The notes under the pieces were generated by a model, which did not search any database, was not told the DNA's origin, and saw only the letters and a program-made list of their open reading frames with translations. Below are positions 1 to 10,400 of a stretch of DNA of 64,000 nt, in pieces; within the stretch, counting starts at the first letter, position 1, and the number at the start of each line of letters is the position of its first letter. The stretch comes from Chloroflexota bacterium (GTDB taxonomy: Bacteria; Chloroflexota; Dehalococcoidia; Lucifugimonadales; UBA2985). A program made the position numbers and the translations under genes. Location: contig JAPPHY010000005.1 of assembly GCA_028877205.1 (NCBI GenBank), positions 55,129 through 119,128 on the forward strand, written 5' to 3'.

Positions 1-2211
1 AGTCCAGCCTGCTGCCCGTTCCAGCCCGTGCCGCCACGCGTCATCCATCGCGGCCAGCGGCACATCCATGACGCCTGGAATCGCCAGCGAGTTACCGCCA
101 GTTGTGCCCAGCCGAACCCAAGGCACGCCCTCCTCCGCGGCCAGCCGTCCGAACGCAGGCAGCGTGCTTGCGGCGAGCGACACTACGATGCGCGACTGCG
201 TCTCACCGAACAGCGCCGCGTCCCACCGGCCCGTCACCTCGGCCGTGCCCAGAAACCCAATCCCGCCGGCGATGCAGCTCTCGGCAAGGGCTACAGCAAG
301 CCCGCCGTCCGCGCAGTCGTGCGCCGACTCCAGCAGCCCCTCGCGTACCGCCCGGCGGCACAACCTCTGCACGCGGACCTCCAGGTCTAGATCGATGGAC
401 GGCACGCCCGCAACCATGCCGTGCATCAACTCCATGTATGAGCTTCCCGCCAGCGCGCTCGAGTCGCCGGATACCTCAGCGGCGCCGAGCAAGATGACAT
501 CACTTCCGGCGATGGTGAACGCGGTGCCACATCTGCGCTCCGCGTTCTCGATCAGGCCGAGAGCGCCCACGACAGGCGTAGGCCAGACGGCCACGCCCCT
601 CGTCTCGTTGTACAGGCTGACGTTGCCGCTGATGACCGGGATGCCGAACGCCTCGCAGGCCTGCACCATCCCATCGATGCAGCCCTCCAGCTGATAGCTC
701 ACGTCCTCCCGCTCAGGGTTGCCGAAGTTCAGGCAGTCGGTGAGGGCCAGCGGCTCCGCACCTACGCACGCCAGGTTGCGGCACGCCTCCGCGACCACGA
801 TTGCGCCCCCCGCAACGGGGTCCAGATAGCAGTAGCGGCCGTTGCCGTCCGTGGTCAGTGCAATGGCTGTAGAGGTGCCCTTGATCCGCAGCACGGCGGC
901 GTCTCCGCCGGGCGGCTGAAGGGTGTTCGTCTGCACCTGGTGGTCGTACTGGCGGTAGATCCATTCCTTGCCGGCGATGTCGGGATAGGCGAGCAGCCGT
1001 ATCAGTACCGAGCCCGCGCCGTCGTCCGGCGGCGGCAGCGCGCCAAGGTCGATGCTGCGCGTCTGCTCCATGTAGGCAGGCGTTGCGCCCTGCAGCGTGT
1101 AGAGCGGCGGGTCGGTGAGCACATCGACGGGGAGCCTCGCCTCCTCGCTGCTGCCGTCGTAGACGCAAACCAGGCCGTCGGCGGTTACGCGCCCGATGAC
1201 CGAGCTCTCCAGGTCCCACTTGTCGAACACGCTCCTCACGGCATCCTCATGCTCCGGCGCAACCACCACGAGCATCCGCTCCTGCGACTCCGAGAGCATC
1301 ACCTCGTATGGTGTCATGCCGTGCTCGCGGCGCGGCACCTTTGATACGTCGACCACGGCTCCGGCGCCGCCGCGCGCCACCGACTCCACGACTGTGCTCG
1401 TGAGGCCGGCCGCGCCAAGGTCCTGCATCGCCAGCACGTGGCCGGTCTCCAGCACCTCAAGACACGCCTCGATGAGCACCTTCTCCAAGAACGGATTGCC
1501 TACCTGCACCGTGGGCCGCATCTCCCGCTCCTCCTCGAACGTGCGGGAGGCCAGGCCGGACGCGCCGTGGATGCCGTCCACCCCGGTGTCCGCGCCCACC
1601 AGCACCAGCAGGTTGCCTTCGCCGGACGCCCTCGCACGCACCACGCGCCCCTTCTCCACGAGGCCAAGGCACAGCGCGTTGACGAGCGGGTTGCCCGAGT
1701 ACGACTCCGAGAACGCGACCTCGCCGCCTACGTCCGGCACACCGATGCAGTTGCCGTACCACGAGATGCCACCGATGACGCCCGAGAACAACTCCCGGTT
1801 CCTCGCACTGTCGAGCGGACCGAATCGCAGGGAGTTGAGCAGCGCGATGGGCCTTGCGCCCATAGCCAGGATGTCACGCACGATTCCACCTACGCCCGTG
1901 GCGGCGCCCTGGTACGGCTCCACAGCCGAGGGGTGGTTGTGGGACTCGACCTTCATCACGACCGCCAGCCCGTCACCGATGTCGACCACACCGGCATTCT
2001 CCGCGCCGGGCGCGACCAGCAGCCGCGGGCTGTGGGACGGCAGCCGTCTCAGCAGCAGCTTGGAGTGCTTGTAGCCGCAGTGCTCACTCCACAGTGCGCC
2101 GAACATGCCGAGCTCAAGCGGGTTCGGCTCCCGTCCGAGCCGCTCCACTATGGCGGCGTACTCGGCCTCCGAGAGGGCTATCTCGTCGAGGATTTCCTTG
2201 GAAACAGGCAT
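1..2211 (-). CDS. purL: Phosphoribosylformylglycinamidine synthase subunit PurL (3' end cut by window)
   Basis: Synthetase subunit of FGAM synthase (FGAR + Gln + ATP to FGAM, purine synthesis). The minus strand from ATG at 2209-2211 reads 737 codons without a stop to the window edge, so only the extreme C-terminus is missing. Visible motifs include LWSEHCGYKHSK near the N-terminus, KVESHNHPSAVEPYQG in the ATP/substrate site, AMQDLGAAGLTST, and the second-half repeat LTDCLNFGNPE. The length fits the small-type PurL, which works with separate PurQ and PurS. purQ lies 59 bp upstream in the same direction. No purS is found next to it, so it should be elsewhere in the genome. Long reading frames in other phases here are shadows. 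Confidence 0.96.
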   Translation of the reverse strand, partial: MPVSKEILDEIALSEAEYAAIVERLGREPNPLELGMFGALWSEHCGYKHSKLLLRRLPSHSPRLLVAPGAENAGVVDIGDGLAVVMKVESHNHPSAVEPYQGAATGVGGIVRDILAMGARPIALLNSLRFGPLDSARNRELFSGVIGGISWYGNCIGVPDVGGEVAFSESYSGNPLVNALCLGLVEKGRVVRARASGEGNLLVLVGADTGVDGIHGASGLASRTFEEEREMRPTVQVGNPFLEKVLIEACLEVLETGHVLAMQDLGAAGLTSTVVESVARGGAGAVVDVSKVPRREHGMTPYEVMLSESQERMLVVVAPEHEDAVRSVFDKWDLESSVIGRVTADGLVCVYDGSSEEARLPVDVLTDPPLYTLQGATPAYMEQTRSIDLGALPPPDDGAGSVLIRLLAYPDIAGKEWIYRQYDHQVQTNTLQPPGGDAAVLRIKGTSTAIALTTDGNGRYCYLDPVAGGAIVVAEACRNLACVGAEPLALTDCLNFGNPEREDVSYQLEGCIDGMVQACEAFGIPVISGNVSLYNETRGVAVWPTPVVGALGLIENAERRCGTAFTIAGSDVILLGAAEVSGDSSALAGSSYMELMHGMVAGVPSIDLDLEVRVQRLCRRAVREGLLESAHDCADGGLAVALAESCIAGGIGFLGTAEVTGRWDAALFGETQSRIVVSLAASTLPAFGRLAAEEGVPWVRLGTTGGNSLAIPGVMDVPLAAMDDAWRHGLERAAGWT

Positions 2212-2270
2212 AGGCTACTTTATACGAATGGGACGGGATGCTGCGGGAACGCGCCTCATCGTCGGGCCGG

Positions 2271-2960
2271 TCACGCCATCGCTCTCAGCACGGACTCGAA
2301 GATGCGGCGCCCGTCCGTGCCGCCCAGGACGGCCTCGCAGCACCGCTCCGGATGGGGCATCATGCCCAGCACGTTGCCCCTGGCGTTGACGATGCCCGCT
2401 ATGTTCTCCAGCGATCCGTTGGGGTTGGCGTCGGTCGTCGGCTCGCCGTCCGGCGTGCAGTAGCGGAAGGCCACGTGGCCGCCAGCGTTGAGCTTGGCGA
2501 GCGTGTCTGGGTCGGCGTAGTAGCTGCCCTCGCCGTGCGATATGGGGATGCGCAGCACGTCTCCCCTCTCGCACGCCGACGTGAACGGAGTGTTGGTCGT
2601 CTCCACGCGCAGGTCGACCCACTGGCAGCGGAACTGCACGTGATGGTTGCGGGTCAGCACGCCGGGAAGCAGGCCGGCCTCGCACAGGATCTGGAACCCG
2701 TTGCAGATGCCGATGACCAGCCCGCCCGCCTCCGCGAACCGCTCCACCGTATCCATGACCGGCGAGAAGCGCGCGATGGCCCCTGTGCGGAGGTAGTCGC
2801 CGTAGGAGAAGCCGCCGGGCAGCACCACGCAGTCGATGCCCGACAGGTCGGTGTCCTTGTGCCACACGTAGCGGGCGTCCTGGCCCAGTACGGAGGTTGC
2901 AACGTGGTAGCAATCGCCGTCGCTCCACGTGCCCGGGAATACCACGATGCCGAATCTCAC
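2271..2960 (-). CDS. purQ: Phosphoribosylformylglycinamidine synthase glutaminase subunit PurQ
   Basis: Class I glutamine amidotransferase (229 aa) that supplies ammonia to PurL. The catalytic Cys sits in GICNGFQ and the His/Glu pair in MMPHPERC. The N-terminus [13 protein letters not shown] and the oxyanion segment [12 protein letters not shown] are typical of PurQ. The start codon is GTG (2958-2960) with no clear Shine-Dalgarno sequence, which fits translation coupled to yqeY, whose stop is only 28 bp upstream. It lies in the order rpsU-yqeY-purQ-purL on the minus strand, probably one transcript. Confidence 0.96.
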   Translation of the reverse strand: MRFGIVVFPGTWSDGDCYHVATSVLGQDARYVWHKDTDLSGIDCVVLPGGFSYGDYLRTGAIARFSPVMDTVERFAEAGGLVIGICNGFQILCEAGLLPGVLTRNHHVQFRCQWVDLRVETTNTPFTSACERGDVLRIPISHGEGSYYADPDTLAKLNAGGHVAFRYCTPDGEPTTDANPNGSLENIAGIVNARGNVLGMMPHPERCCEAVLGGTDGRRIFESVLRAMA

Positions 2961-2988
2961 AGGCGCATCACCGCCGGCGACATCAGAC

Positions 2989-3441
2989 TCACATCGCCTC
3001 CAGGATGCCGGTGACCACCTCGTTGACCACGGAGCCGTCGGCGCGGCCCCGCACCATAGGCATGAGTTTGCCCATCACCCTGCCCTTGTCGCCCGGACCG
3101 CGAGCGCCGACCTCACTGACGGCTTCGCGCGCCATGTCGGTTATCTCTTCGGGCGTGAGCTGCTGCGGCAGGTACTCCAGCAGGACTGACAGCTCGGACT
3201 CCTCGCGCTGCACGAGATCATCCCGGTTGCCCTTGCGGAACTCGGAGATGCTCTCTCGGCGCTGCCTCACCTGCCTGGAGATGACGCCGATGATGGCGTC
3301 ATCGTCGTCCAGGGGCTTCTGCTGGGCGATCTCCTCGTTGTGCACCTCTGAGCGGAGCGACCGCAGCACGCTGCGACGAAGGGCGTCCTGTGCTCGGATG
3401 GCGCTCTTGAGGTCCTCGTCGAGGCGATCCTTGAGTGGCAT
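2989..3441 (-). CDS. yqeY: GatB/YqeY domain protein
   Basis: 150-residue YqeY family protein related to the C-terminal helical tail domain of the amidotransferase subunit Gat[20 protein letters not shown], the central [15 protein letters not shown] and [12 protein letters not shown] are characteristic. The ATG lies at 3439-3441, 15 bp after the rpsU stop; an rpsU-yqeY pair is common in bacteria. The family is thought to act on tRNA or amidotransferase function, but its exact role is unsettled. The operon continues into purQ. Confidence 0.9.
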   Translation of the reverse strand: MPLKDRLDEDLKSAIRAQDALRRSVLRSLRSEVHNEEIAQQKPLDDDDAIIGVISRQVRQRRESISEFRKGNRDDLVQREESELSVLLEYLPQQLTPEEITDMAREAVSEVGARGPGDKGRVMGKLMPMVRGRADGSVVNEVVTGILEAM

Positions 3442-3456
3442 GTGTGCGGAAACGGG

Positions 3457-3669
3457 CTACCGGCGCCGGCCCATGCCGCTGGCAGCGTTGGTGCTGCGAA
3501 TGCTCTTGCGCCGCTTGGCCGCGGCCTTGCGCTTGCGCTGCACGCTGGGCTTCTCGAAGTGGGACCTGCGCCGCGCCTCGGAGAGGATGCCGTCCATCTG
3601 CACCCGCTTGTTGAAGCGCCTCAAGAGGCTGTCGAAGGTCTCGCCCTCTCTCACCACCACCTGGGACAA
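3457..3669 (-). CDS. rpsU: 30S ribosomal protein S21
   Basis: Small basic ribosomal protein of about 70 residues. [20 protein letters not shown] at the N-terminus and the Arg/Lys-rich tail are the S21 signature. I place the start at TTG (3667-3669): AAAGGGGTGA lies just upstream at good spacing and the family begins here. A longer in-frame reading to 3756 would overlap the -10 box of the promoter at 3756-3784 and is rejected. First gene of the rpsU-yqeY-purQ-purL run. Confidence 0.93.
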   Translation of the reverse strand: MSQVVVREGETFDSLLRRFNKRVQMDGILSEARRRSHFEKPSVQRKRKAAAKRRKSIRSTNAASGMGRRR

Positions 3670-3755
3670 GCTCTCACCCCTTTCTCTCGAAGTTACGGCG
3701 GTACCGGGAACGAGGCTGTCGCGAGCGCAATGCCCGCGTGCCTCCGGGAATGCCA

Positions 3756-3784
3756 ATTATAGCTACGAGCAGGCGTGGTGTCAA
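3756..3784 (-). promoter_or_regulatory. Consensus sigma70-type promoter of the rpsU operon
   Basis: On the minus strand TTGACA (3779-3784) and TATAAT (3756-3761) are separated by exactly 17 bp, a perfect match to the bacterial housekeeping consensus. Transcription would begin near 3749 and leave an 80-nt leader before the TTG of rpsU. Function is inferred from sequence only. Confidence 0.75.
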
Positions 3785-4034
3785 ACTGAGGGGGGCGAAT
3801 CTCGTTGCACTCATCCGGCTGGCAGGCAGCATATTCGTTCACCAACTCTTCGATCGATGATTCCACCAGCGTTCCACTCTCCCCTTACATGCCGGTGACG
3901 CCCAGGCAGCAGGGATAGCCTATACCGTGAATCCAAGAGAAGCCCAAACAATGGTGGCAAGCAAAGCCGCTGAGAACAGTACCCTGGCTGGTATGCTCCG
4001 CGGCTCATGCTCAATCAACCTTCGTCAATCGTTC

Positions 4035-5476
4035 TCAGCTTATCACCGGAAGTCGATTGTCACAGAAGCTGTTCAGAAGATCGGGAATCTCCACGTCCCT
4101 GACCTCTATCCCGCGATTCCAGCGGACAACAAACTGCTCTATGCTGTCGGCGTCATCGTTGTCAATGGCCGAGGTGAGCAGAGTTGCAGCGCCTATTCTG
4201 AGATTGGCCAGCTGGTCCATTCGGACGCCAATCGCATTCATGGTGCTGGGAGCATGCAGCCCACCAACAGTCACAGCTTCATCAAACGTTCGATTCAGCA
4301 GCGTCTTGATTTGAGTTCGCCAGGACTCGCTGAACCACAGTGATGGCGAATCAACAACGAGCCTTATCTGCACATAGATGGCACTATCGGTCCTCTCTAT
4401 TTCAGATAGCGTGTACCTAACTGATTCCATATAGGTAGCTTCGCTGGTGTCAGGGCAGAACTCTACGGTGGAGGACAACAGGTCGGGTAACAGCTCGTTC
4501 ACGTCCACGATAGACAGTGCGAACCCCACACCTTCGACTGCCTGCCCGATCAACTTGTAGGTATTGACGCCCAACACCCTGCCGTCCAGTGAGAACATGG
4601 GGCCGCCGCTGTTGCCAGGGTTGATCGCCGCGTCCGTCTGGACCACGTTGATACCATAGCTGGAATCAAAGCGAACGGCCGACACGATTCCCGTGCTAAC
4701 GGTGGCCTCTCCACCGAGACCCAGAGCGTATCCCATAGTCACCACGGAGGCTCCTGCAGTAATGTCCGACTCATGCGCAAAGGTCACGACCGAGAAGTCG
4801 CCGCAACACATACGCAACACGGCAACATCCCTGACGGCATCAGCTCCTACCACAACGGCGCTGTAGCTCTCGCTGTCGTTTACGGTGACGGTCACAGTGG
4901 AGCGGTCAACTACGTGAAAGTTGGTGAGGACGTAGGCGGTATCGCCGTCCCTCCGGTAGATGAACCCACTGCCGAGGCGGTTGCCTGAGTTGATCCTGAC
5001 CACGGCCGGACGGACGCTCTCGACCATTCCGGCCAGGGTCCAGGGCGTTGGAGTGGGCTCCAGCGTGGGCGGGGAGTCGGCACCGGTGTTGGCGTAGCGG
5101 TTGGTGCGGGCGTGAAAGTCGGAGTCGGTATGGGTGTCGGCGTGGGAGTTGGCACCGGTGTTGGAGTCGGTACAGGCGTGAAGGTCGGTGTGGGCGTGAA
5201 TGTGGGAGTAGGAACAGCAGTGTAAGTCGGATATGGAGTGTACGTCGGCAGCGGCGTAAAGGTCGGTGTTGGCACAGGTGGTGGGGTCCAGGTGGGAAAC
5301 GGCGTGTGCGTGGGATACGGCGTGGGTGTCGGTATAGCGGTGGGAGTTGCTGGTTCTGCGCAGGCCGCGGCGACCAAAAGACCTGCGAGGACGTATGCTG
5401 CGTGTCTTATCGGTAGGTGAAGTTTGACCACTTGGCAAGTCTCACTGCGGAGCTGGAAGATAAACCATTCGCACAA
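4035..5476 (-). pseudogene. Trypsin-like (HtrA-family) serine protease lipoprotein, single-base frameshift
   Basis: Two overlapping minus-strand frames make one protein. The first frame gives a hydrophobic signal with a lipobox-like LLVAAAC and then about 100 residues of Thr/Pro repeats. The second gives the protease domain with an intact triad: His in TNFHVVD, Asp in RDVAVLR, Ser in NPGNSGGP, then an alpha/beta C-terminal region with no PDZ recognised. The frames join at a run of four G (plus strand 5071-5074); five would restore one frame, keeping the Thr/Pro pattern into the protease. The start is uncertain: TTG at 5476 or GTG at 5431. A sequencing or assembly indel, a true pseudogene, or slippage are all possible. 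The domain keeps all key residues, which argues for recent or artefactual damage. Confidence 0.8.
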
Positions 5477-5711
5477 GCTACCCGTCGCCGGCGCAGAATC
5501 ATGGGAAGGTACCCAGAGGTATCATCAACTCCTTGAAGGCTTGCACTATTGAACGCTACAGGGTTGAGCCTGGCGAGTCGCCGAAAGCGTAGCAGTGAGT
5601 CGAAAAACTTGTCAACTACATGTACTGTCGTGACACCCTCGCACGGGCAACTCCAACCCAACCCCCAACCACCCCTAGCCAAACCGCACTTTCGGCTATA
5701 ACATATCCCGC

Positions 5712-7382
5712 GTGATTGCGATGCACCTCATACGTGAATTGCTGGCCAACGCCCTCGCCGAGGCGCAGGCGTCGGGGCAGCTACCCTCCGCGCCGCCCAT
5801 CGAGGTGCCTGTGGAGCACCCGCAGAGCGCTGAGCACGGCGACTACGCATCCAGCCTGCCTCTCAGGCTGGCGCGCGCGCTGCGCATGAACCCGCTAGAG
5901 ATAGCGAACCGCCTCGTCCCGCTCATCCCCGCCGGCGACGCCCTGGCCCGCGTGTGGCCGGAGTCGCCCGGCTTCATAAACTTCGCCCTGGAGCCTCGCT
6001 GGCTGGCCGCGCAGGTGGAGGCCGTGATTGAGGAGGGCCCCGCGTTCGGCAATGTCCCGCTGGGCGGGGGCGAGAGCGTGCAGGTCGAGTTTGTGAGCAT
6101 CAACCCCACGGGGCCGATACACGTCGGACACGCCCGCGGCGGCGTCCTGGGTGACGTGCTCGCCAGGGTGCTGGACGCCGCCGGGTTCAGCGTCACCCGC
6201 GAGTACTACTTCAACGACGCGGGCAACCAGATGGACAACTTCTACGGCTCCCTCCACGCCCGCTACCTGCAGGCGATGGGCCAAGACGCGGAGCTGCCGC
6301 AGGGCGGCTACGTGGGCGAGTACATGGTCGACGTGGCCAAGGAGATCGCCGACGAGGAGGGCGACCGCCTGCTGGACCTGCCCGCCGAGCAGGCAGTCGA
6401 GGAGCTCGGCCGGATTGGCCTGGGCAAGATGATGCGGGGCATCCAGAGTGACATGGAGCGCCTCCGCATCGACTTCGACGTGTGGTTCCGGGAGCACACC
6501 CTCTATAGCGATGGCCAGTACGAGAAGGCGATGGATGCGCTGGGCAGCAACAACCACCTTGCAAAGCGGGAGGGTGCAACGTGGTTCGTCTCCACGGCTC
6601 TTGGCGAGGACAAGGACAACGTGCTGGTCAGAGGCACCGGAGTCCCCACCTACTTCGCCGCGGACGTGGCGTACCACTACAACAAGTTCGTGGAACGCGG
6701 CTTCTCGCGCGTCATCGACGTGTGGGGCGCAGATCACCAGGGACACGTATCGCGAATGAAGGCTGCCATCGGCGCGCTGGGCATCGACCCGGACCGGCTC
6801 ACCATCCTGATCAACCAGATGGTCACCCTCAAGCGGGGGCAGCAGATACTTCGCGCCTCCAAGCGCGCCGGAGAGTTCATCACGCTTCAGGAGCTTCTGG
6901 ACGAGGTGGGCACCGACCCCTGCCGCTACTTCTTCCTGGCCCGATCGCCGGACAGCCAGATGGAGTTCGACCTGGAGCTTGCCAAGAAGAGCTCCAACGA
7001 GAACCCCGTCTTCTACATCCAGTACGCCCACGCACGAGTGGCCAGCATCCTGAAGCTGGCCGCCGAGAACGGCATCGACCACGGCGACGGCGACGTGTCG
7101 CTGCTCACCGACCCGGCGGAGCTCGCGCTCATACGCAAGATACTGGAGCTGCCGGAGCTCATCGAGTCAATGGCTGTGAAGCTGGAGCCGCATCACCTGC
7201 CCCACTACTCGCAGGACCTTGCGACGGCGTTCCACTGGTTCTACCAGCAGTGCCGCGTCGTCTCCACCGCACCCGGCGACGAGGCCATCACCAGGGCGCG
7301 CCTCAAGCTGGTGCAGGCGTCTGCAATCGCGCTGGGCAGGGCCTTGTCGCTAATGGGCATGGAAGCGCCTGAGAAGATGTAG
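5712..7382 (+). CDS. argS: Arginyl-tRNA synthetase
   Basis: Class I aminoacyl-tRNA synthetase of 556 residues, normal for bacterial ArgRS. An N-terminal Arg-tRNA-synthetase domain is followed by the HIGH-equivalent PIHVGHARGG (about residue 135), a Rossmann catalytic core, a degenerate KMSKS-like loop (LRASKRAG), and a C-terminal helical DALR anticodon-binding domain with NPVFYIQYAHARV. The start could be GTG at 5712 or ATG at 5721. A TATAAC box at 5697-5702 suggests a very short or absent leader. It lies alone on the plus strand between two minus-strand protease-like lipoproteins and converges on the second with a 21-bp gap. Confidence 0.96.
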   Translation: MIAMHLIRELLANALAEAQASGQLPSAPPIEVPVEHPQSAEHGDYASSLPLRLARALRMNPLEIANRLVPLIPAGDALARVWPESPGFINFALEPRWLAAQVEAVIEEGPAFGNVPLGGGESVQVEFVSINPTGPIHVGHARGGVLGDVLARVLDAAGFSVTREYYFNDAGNQMDNFYGSLHARYLQAMGQDAELPQGGYVGEYMVDVAKEIADEEGDRLLDLPAEQAVEELGRIGLGKMMRGIQSDMERLRIDFDVWFREHTLYSDGQYEKAMDALGSNNHLAKREGATWFVSTALGEDKDNVLVRGTGVPTYFAADVAYHYNKFVERGFSRVIDVWGADHQGHVSRMKAAIGALGIDPDRLTILINQMVTLKRGQQILRASKRAGEFITLQELLDEVGTDPCRYFFLARSPDSQMEFDLELAKKSSNENPVFYIQYAHARVASILKLAAENGIDHGDGDVSLLTDPAELALIRKILELPELIESMAVKLEPHHLPHYSQDLATAFHWFYQQCRVVSTAPGDEAITRARLKLVQASAIALGRALSLMGMEAPEKM

Positions 7383-7403
7383 CGCAGACCGCTAGGGCTT
7401 AGG

Positions 7404-10400
7404 CTACTTATCGGCCGGATTCCATGCAGGCTGGCCGGCGTGGAAGCCCTCAGTGATGCGGACCTGGCCCGTCCCGTCCGCGTTCATCAGGTGTATGTCG
7501 TAGTACCCGTCCCGCCTGTCCGACATGAACACGATTTGCGTGCCGTCCGCCGAGTACGCCGGGAACCTGTCATCGAAGTAGCTGACGGTGAGCCGTCGCA
7601 CGTTGGAGCCGTCCGCATCCATCACGTATATCTGGCCCTGCCCGCCGATGCCCTCGCGTGTGAACACGATGCTGCTTCCGTCCGGAGACCAGTTGGCGCT
7701 AATCTCGTCCGCGTCCGAGTTGGTCAGGTTCACCTGGTTGGAGCCGTCCGCGTCCATCACGTATATCTCTGAGTTCCCGTCGCGCTCCGAAATGAACAGG
7801 ATCTTCGAACCGTCTGGCGCAAAGCGGGGTATGTCGTCGTCTCCAGTGTTGTTTGTGAGCTGCCGGGGCCGCAACTCAACGAGGTGCATGATGAAGATCT
7901 CCTTGTCGCCGTCCTTGTCGGAGGAAAAGACGACGGCATTCCCGTCGCTGGACCACGAGGGGAATGTCTCGTTGAAGTCCCTGGTCTCGGACAGGTTTGT
8001 ATCGTCGGAGCCGTCCGCTCCGATGGCGTATATCTCCAGCATTTCGTGACGCGTTGTGTCGTAGACAAGCCTTGTACCGTCCGGCGACCACTGCGGCGAT
8101 GCGTTATCGCCCTCAAGCGGTGCTTCGTCGGCCTCGTCGGTCTCTGCGGGAGTGAGCATCAGGAGCCCCGTGCCGTCGTCGTTGACGCGAGCCAGCTCTA
8201 CGGAGCCGGTCACGCCTGAAGTGGCGTGGAAGGCGATGGGCTGGCCGTCACGCGGCCGGTGAAGCGGCGATGCGCTTGGGGACTGGTCGGACGCCACGCT
8301 GACGGTCATAGGCTGCGGTTCGCCGCCGTCCAGCTCCAACGAGTACACGTCGGAGTCGCCCTCCGCCCACGATTCGTAGAATATCACGCTGCCGTCTGCC
8401 GACCACGCCGGGTTCAGGTCACGCGCCGTGTCTCGCGTGAGCCTCTCCACGTCTGTGCCATCATCATCCATCACGTATATCTCGAAGTTGCCGTTACGGC
8501 CTCGCTCGTCGCGGTCAGACTCGAACAGGATTCTGCCGCCATCCGGCTCCCACGCCGGCGACCCCTCGAACGTTGGCTCATTGGTGAGACGCGTCTGCCG
8601 ACCCGTTGAGACGTCCACAACGTAGATCTCGCCGTTCCCGTCCCGCTCCGACTGGAAGGCGATTCGCGTGCCGTCCGGTGCCCACGTTGGGTTGAGGTCC
8701 CATCCGGGGCTGTTCGTGAGGTTCGTCATGCCGCTGCCGTTGGCGTTTATCATGTATATGTCCGCATCGCCATCCCGGTACGCCCAGAAGGCAAGCCTCC
8801 GCCCGTCCGGTGACCAGCTGACACCCCGCTTCAGGTCGCCGGTCTCGGTGAGCCTCTCGGTGTCGAATCCGTCCGTCGTGATCGTGTAGACGTCCCAGCC
8901 GCCGTCGCGATCCGACACGAAGGCCATGGAGTCTCCGTCCGGCGACCAGGACGGGTCGACGTCCGTCGTGAGGTTGTCGGTCAGCTGGGCGTGCACGGTG
9001 CCGTCGCCGTTCGCCAGGAAGACCTCGAAGTCGCCTGTTCTGTTGGTGGCGAACGCAAAGGCGGGGTTGCGAATGATCTCCGTCTTTGCAGGAAGACGTG
9101 GCGACCACGCGCCGTCCATGTCCGTGGCCGGGTTCCTGGTCATGCGGTAGAGGCCCGTGCCATCCCGCCGGACCATGTACAGCTCGTTGTTGCCTTCGTG
9201 GTCCGAGCGGAAGGCGACGGTTTCGCCGCTTGGAGACCAGCCGGGCTTGCGCTGCGAGCCGGGTAGATCGACCAGCTTCACCTGTCCACTGCCGTCTGCG
9301 TTGATGAGGTAGATGTTGAAGTCACCCTCGATGCTGGACTCAAAGGCGATCTTGCTCCCGTCAGGGGACCACGCCGGCCTGAAGCTGATCGCGTTGTTGG
9401 AAGTCAGGCGCCTCACGTTAGAGCCGTCCGCGTCCATTACGGCGAGCTCAAGCGATCCGTAGCGACTTGTGGTGAACACAAGCTCACCGCCATCCGGCGA
9501 CCAGGACGGGCTGCGGTTCACTCCTATACCGCCTGTGAGTTTCACCTGCTCCGTCCCGTCCGCGTTCATCACGTATACGTCGTCGTCGCCTCCGCGGTCG
9601 CTCTCGAAGGCTATTCTAGTTCCGTCCGGCGACCACGCCGGAAGCCCGTCCTGCGCCTGGTTGTTGGTCAGGTTGCGCTCTCCCGTCCCGTTCGCGTTCA
9701 TCACGTAGACCTCGTCATTCCCGCCACGGGATGTCCTGAACGCTATAAGACTGCCGTCCGGCGACCAAACAGGGGCCTCGTCGCGCCCTAAGCTATTGGT
9801 CAGCCTGAGGATGTGATTGCCGGACGGGTCCATGGAGTAGATGTCCATCTGCCCTGCGCGGTTGGACACAAAGGCAATCGAGGTGCCCGGCTCCGCGAGA
9901 GGCCTGGGATCGGCGGGGGGTTCCACCCAGCGCGGATAGAGCTTGGAGCCGCCCCCGCTTGTGATTTGCCGCCGCCTGGTGCCATCGGCATTCATCACGC
10001 TCAGCTCTGTGCTGCCGTTGGCCAGAGTGGAGCCGAATACAATCCTGCTGCCGTCAGGCGACCATGCCGGAAAGCTCTCCGTAAAGTTGAGGCCGGTGAG
10101 GCGAGTCTGGTTCCTGCCGGAACTGTCCATCACGTATATGTCGCCATTACCGGTCTCGTCCGTCTGGTAGACGATGCTCATGCCGTCCGGCGACCAGCGA
10201 GGGAGACGCTCGTTGCCGCTGCCCGTGACCAGCGCGTGAGTGCCGGTGCCGTCGATGTTCATGACGTAGATGTCATTCTGCACACCCACGTCTGACCTGT
10301 CCGAGTTGAAGACTATACGAGTGCCATCCGGCGATATGTGCGGCGCGTAGTCGTAGGCGTCGTTGAAGGTGAGCTGCTCCAGGCCTGTGCCGTCACCGTT

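Noticed and set aside
713..1219. 168-residue minus-strand frame over purL
   Set aside because: Arg/Ala/Gly-rich out-of-frame shadow of purL, whose own frame continues unbroken across this region.
1438..2463. 341-residue plus-strand frame over purL/purQ
   Set aside because: Antisense shadow of high-GC coding DNA with no recognisable motif, spanning the purL-purQ junction.
5407..5682. 91-residue minus-strand frame upstream of the frameshifted protease
   Set aside because: No family resemblance, no Shine-Dalgarno sequence, and the composition is not coding-like; it overlaps the probable promoter and leader region.
5895..7082. 395-residue frame antisense to argS
   Set aside because: Leu/Val/His-rich mirror of argS codons; argS is unambiguous.
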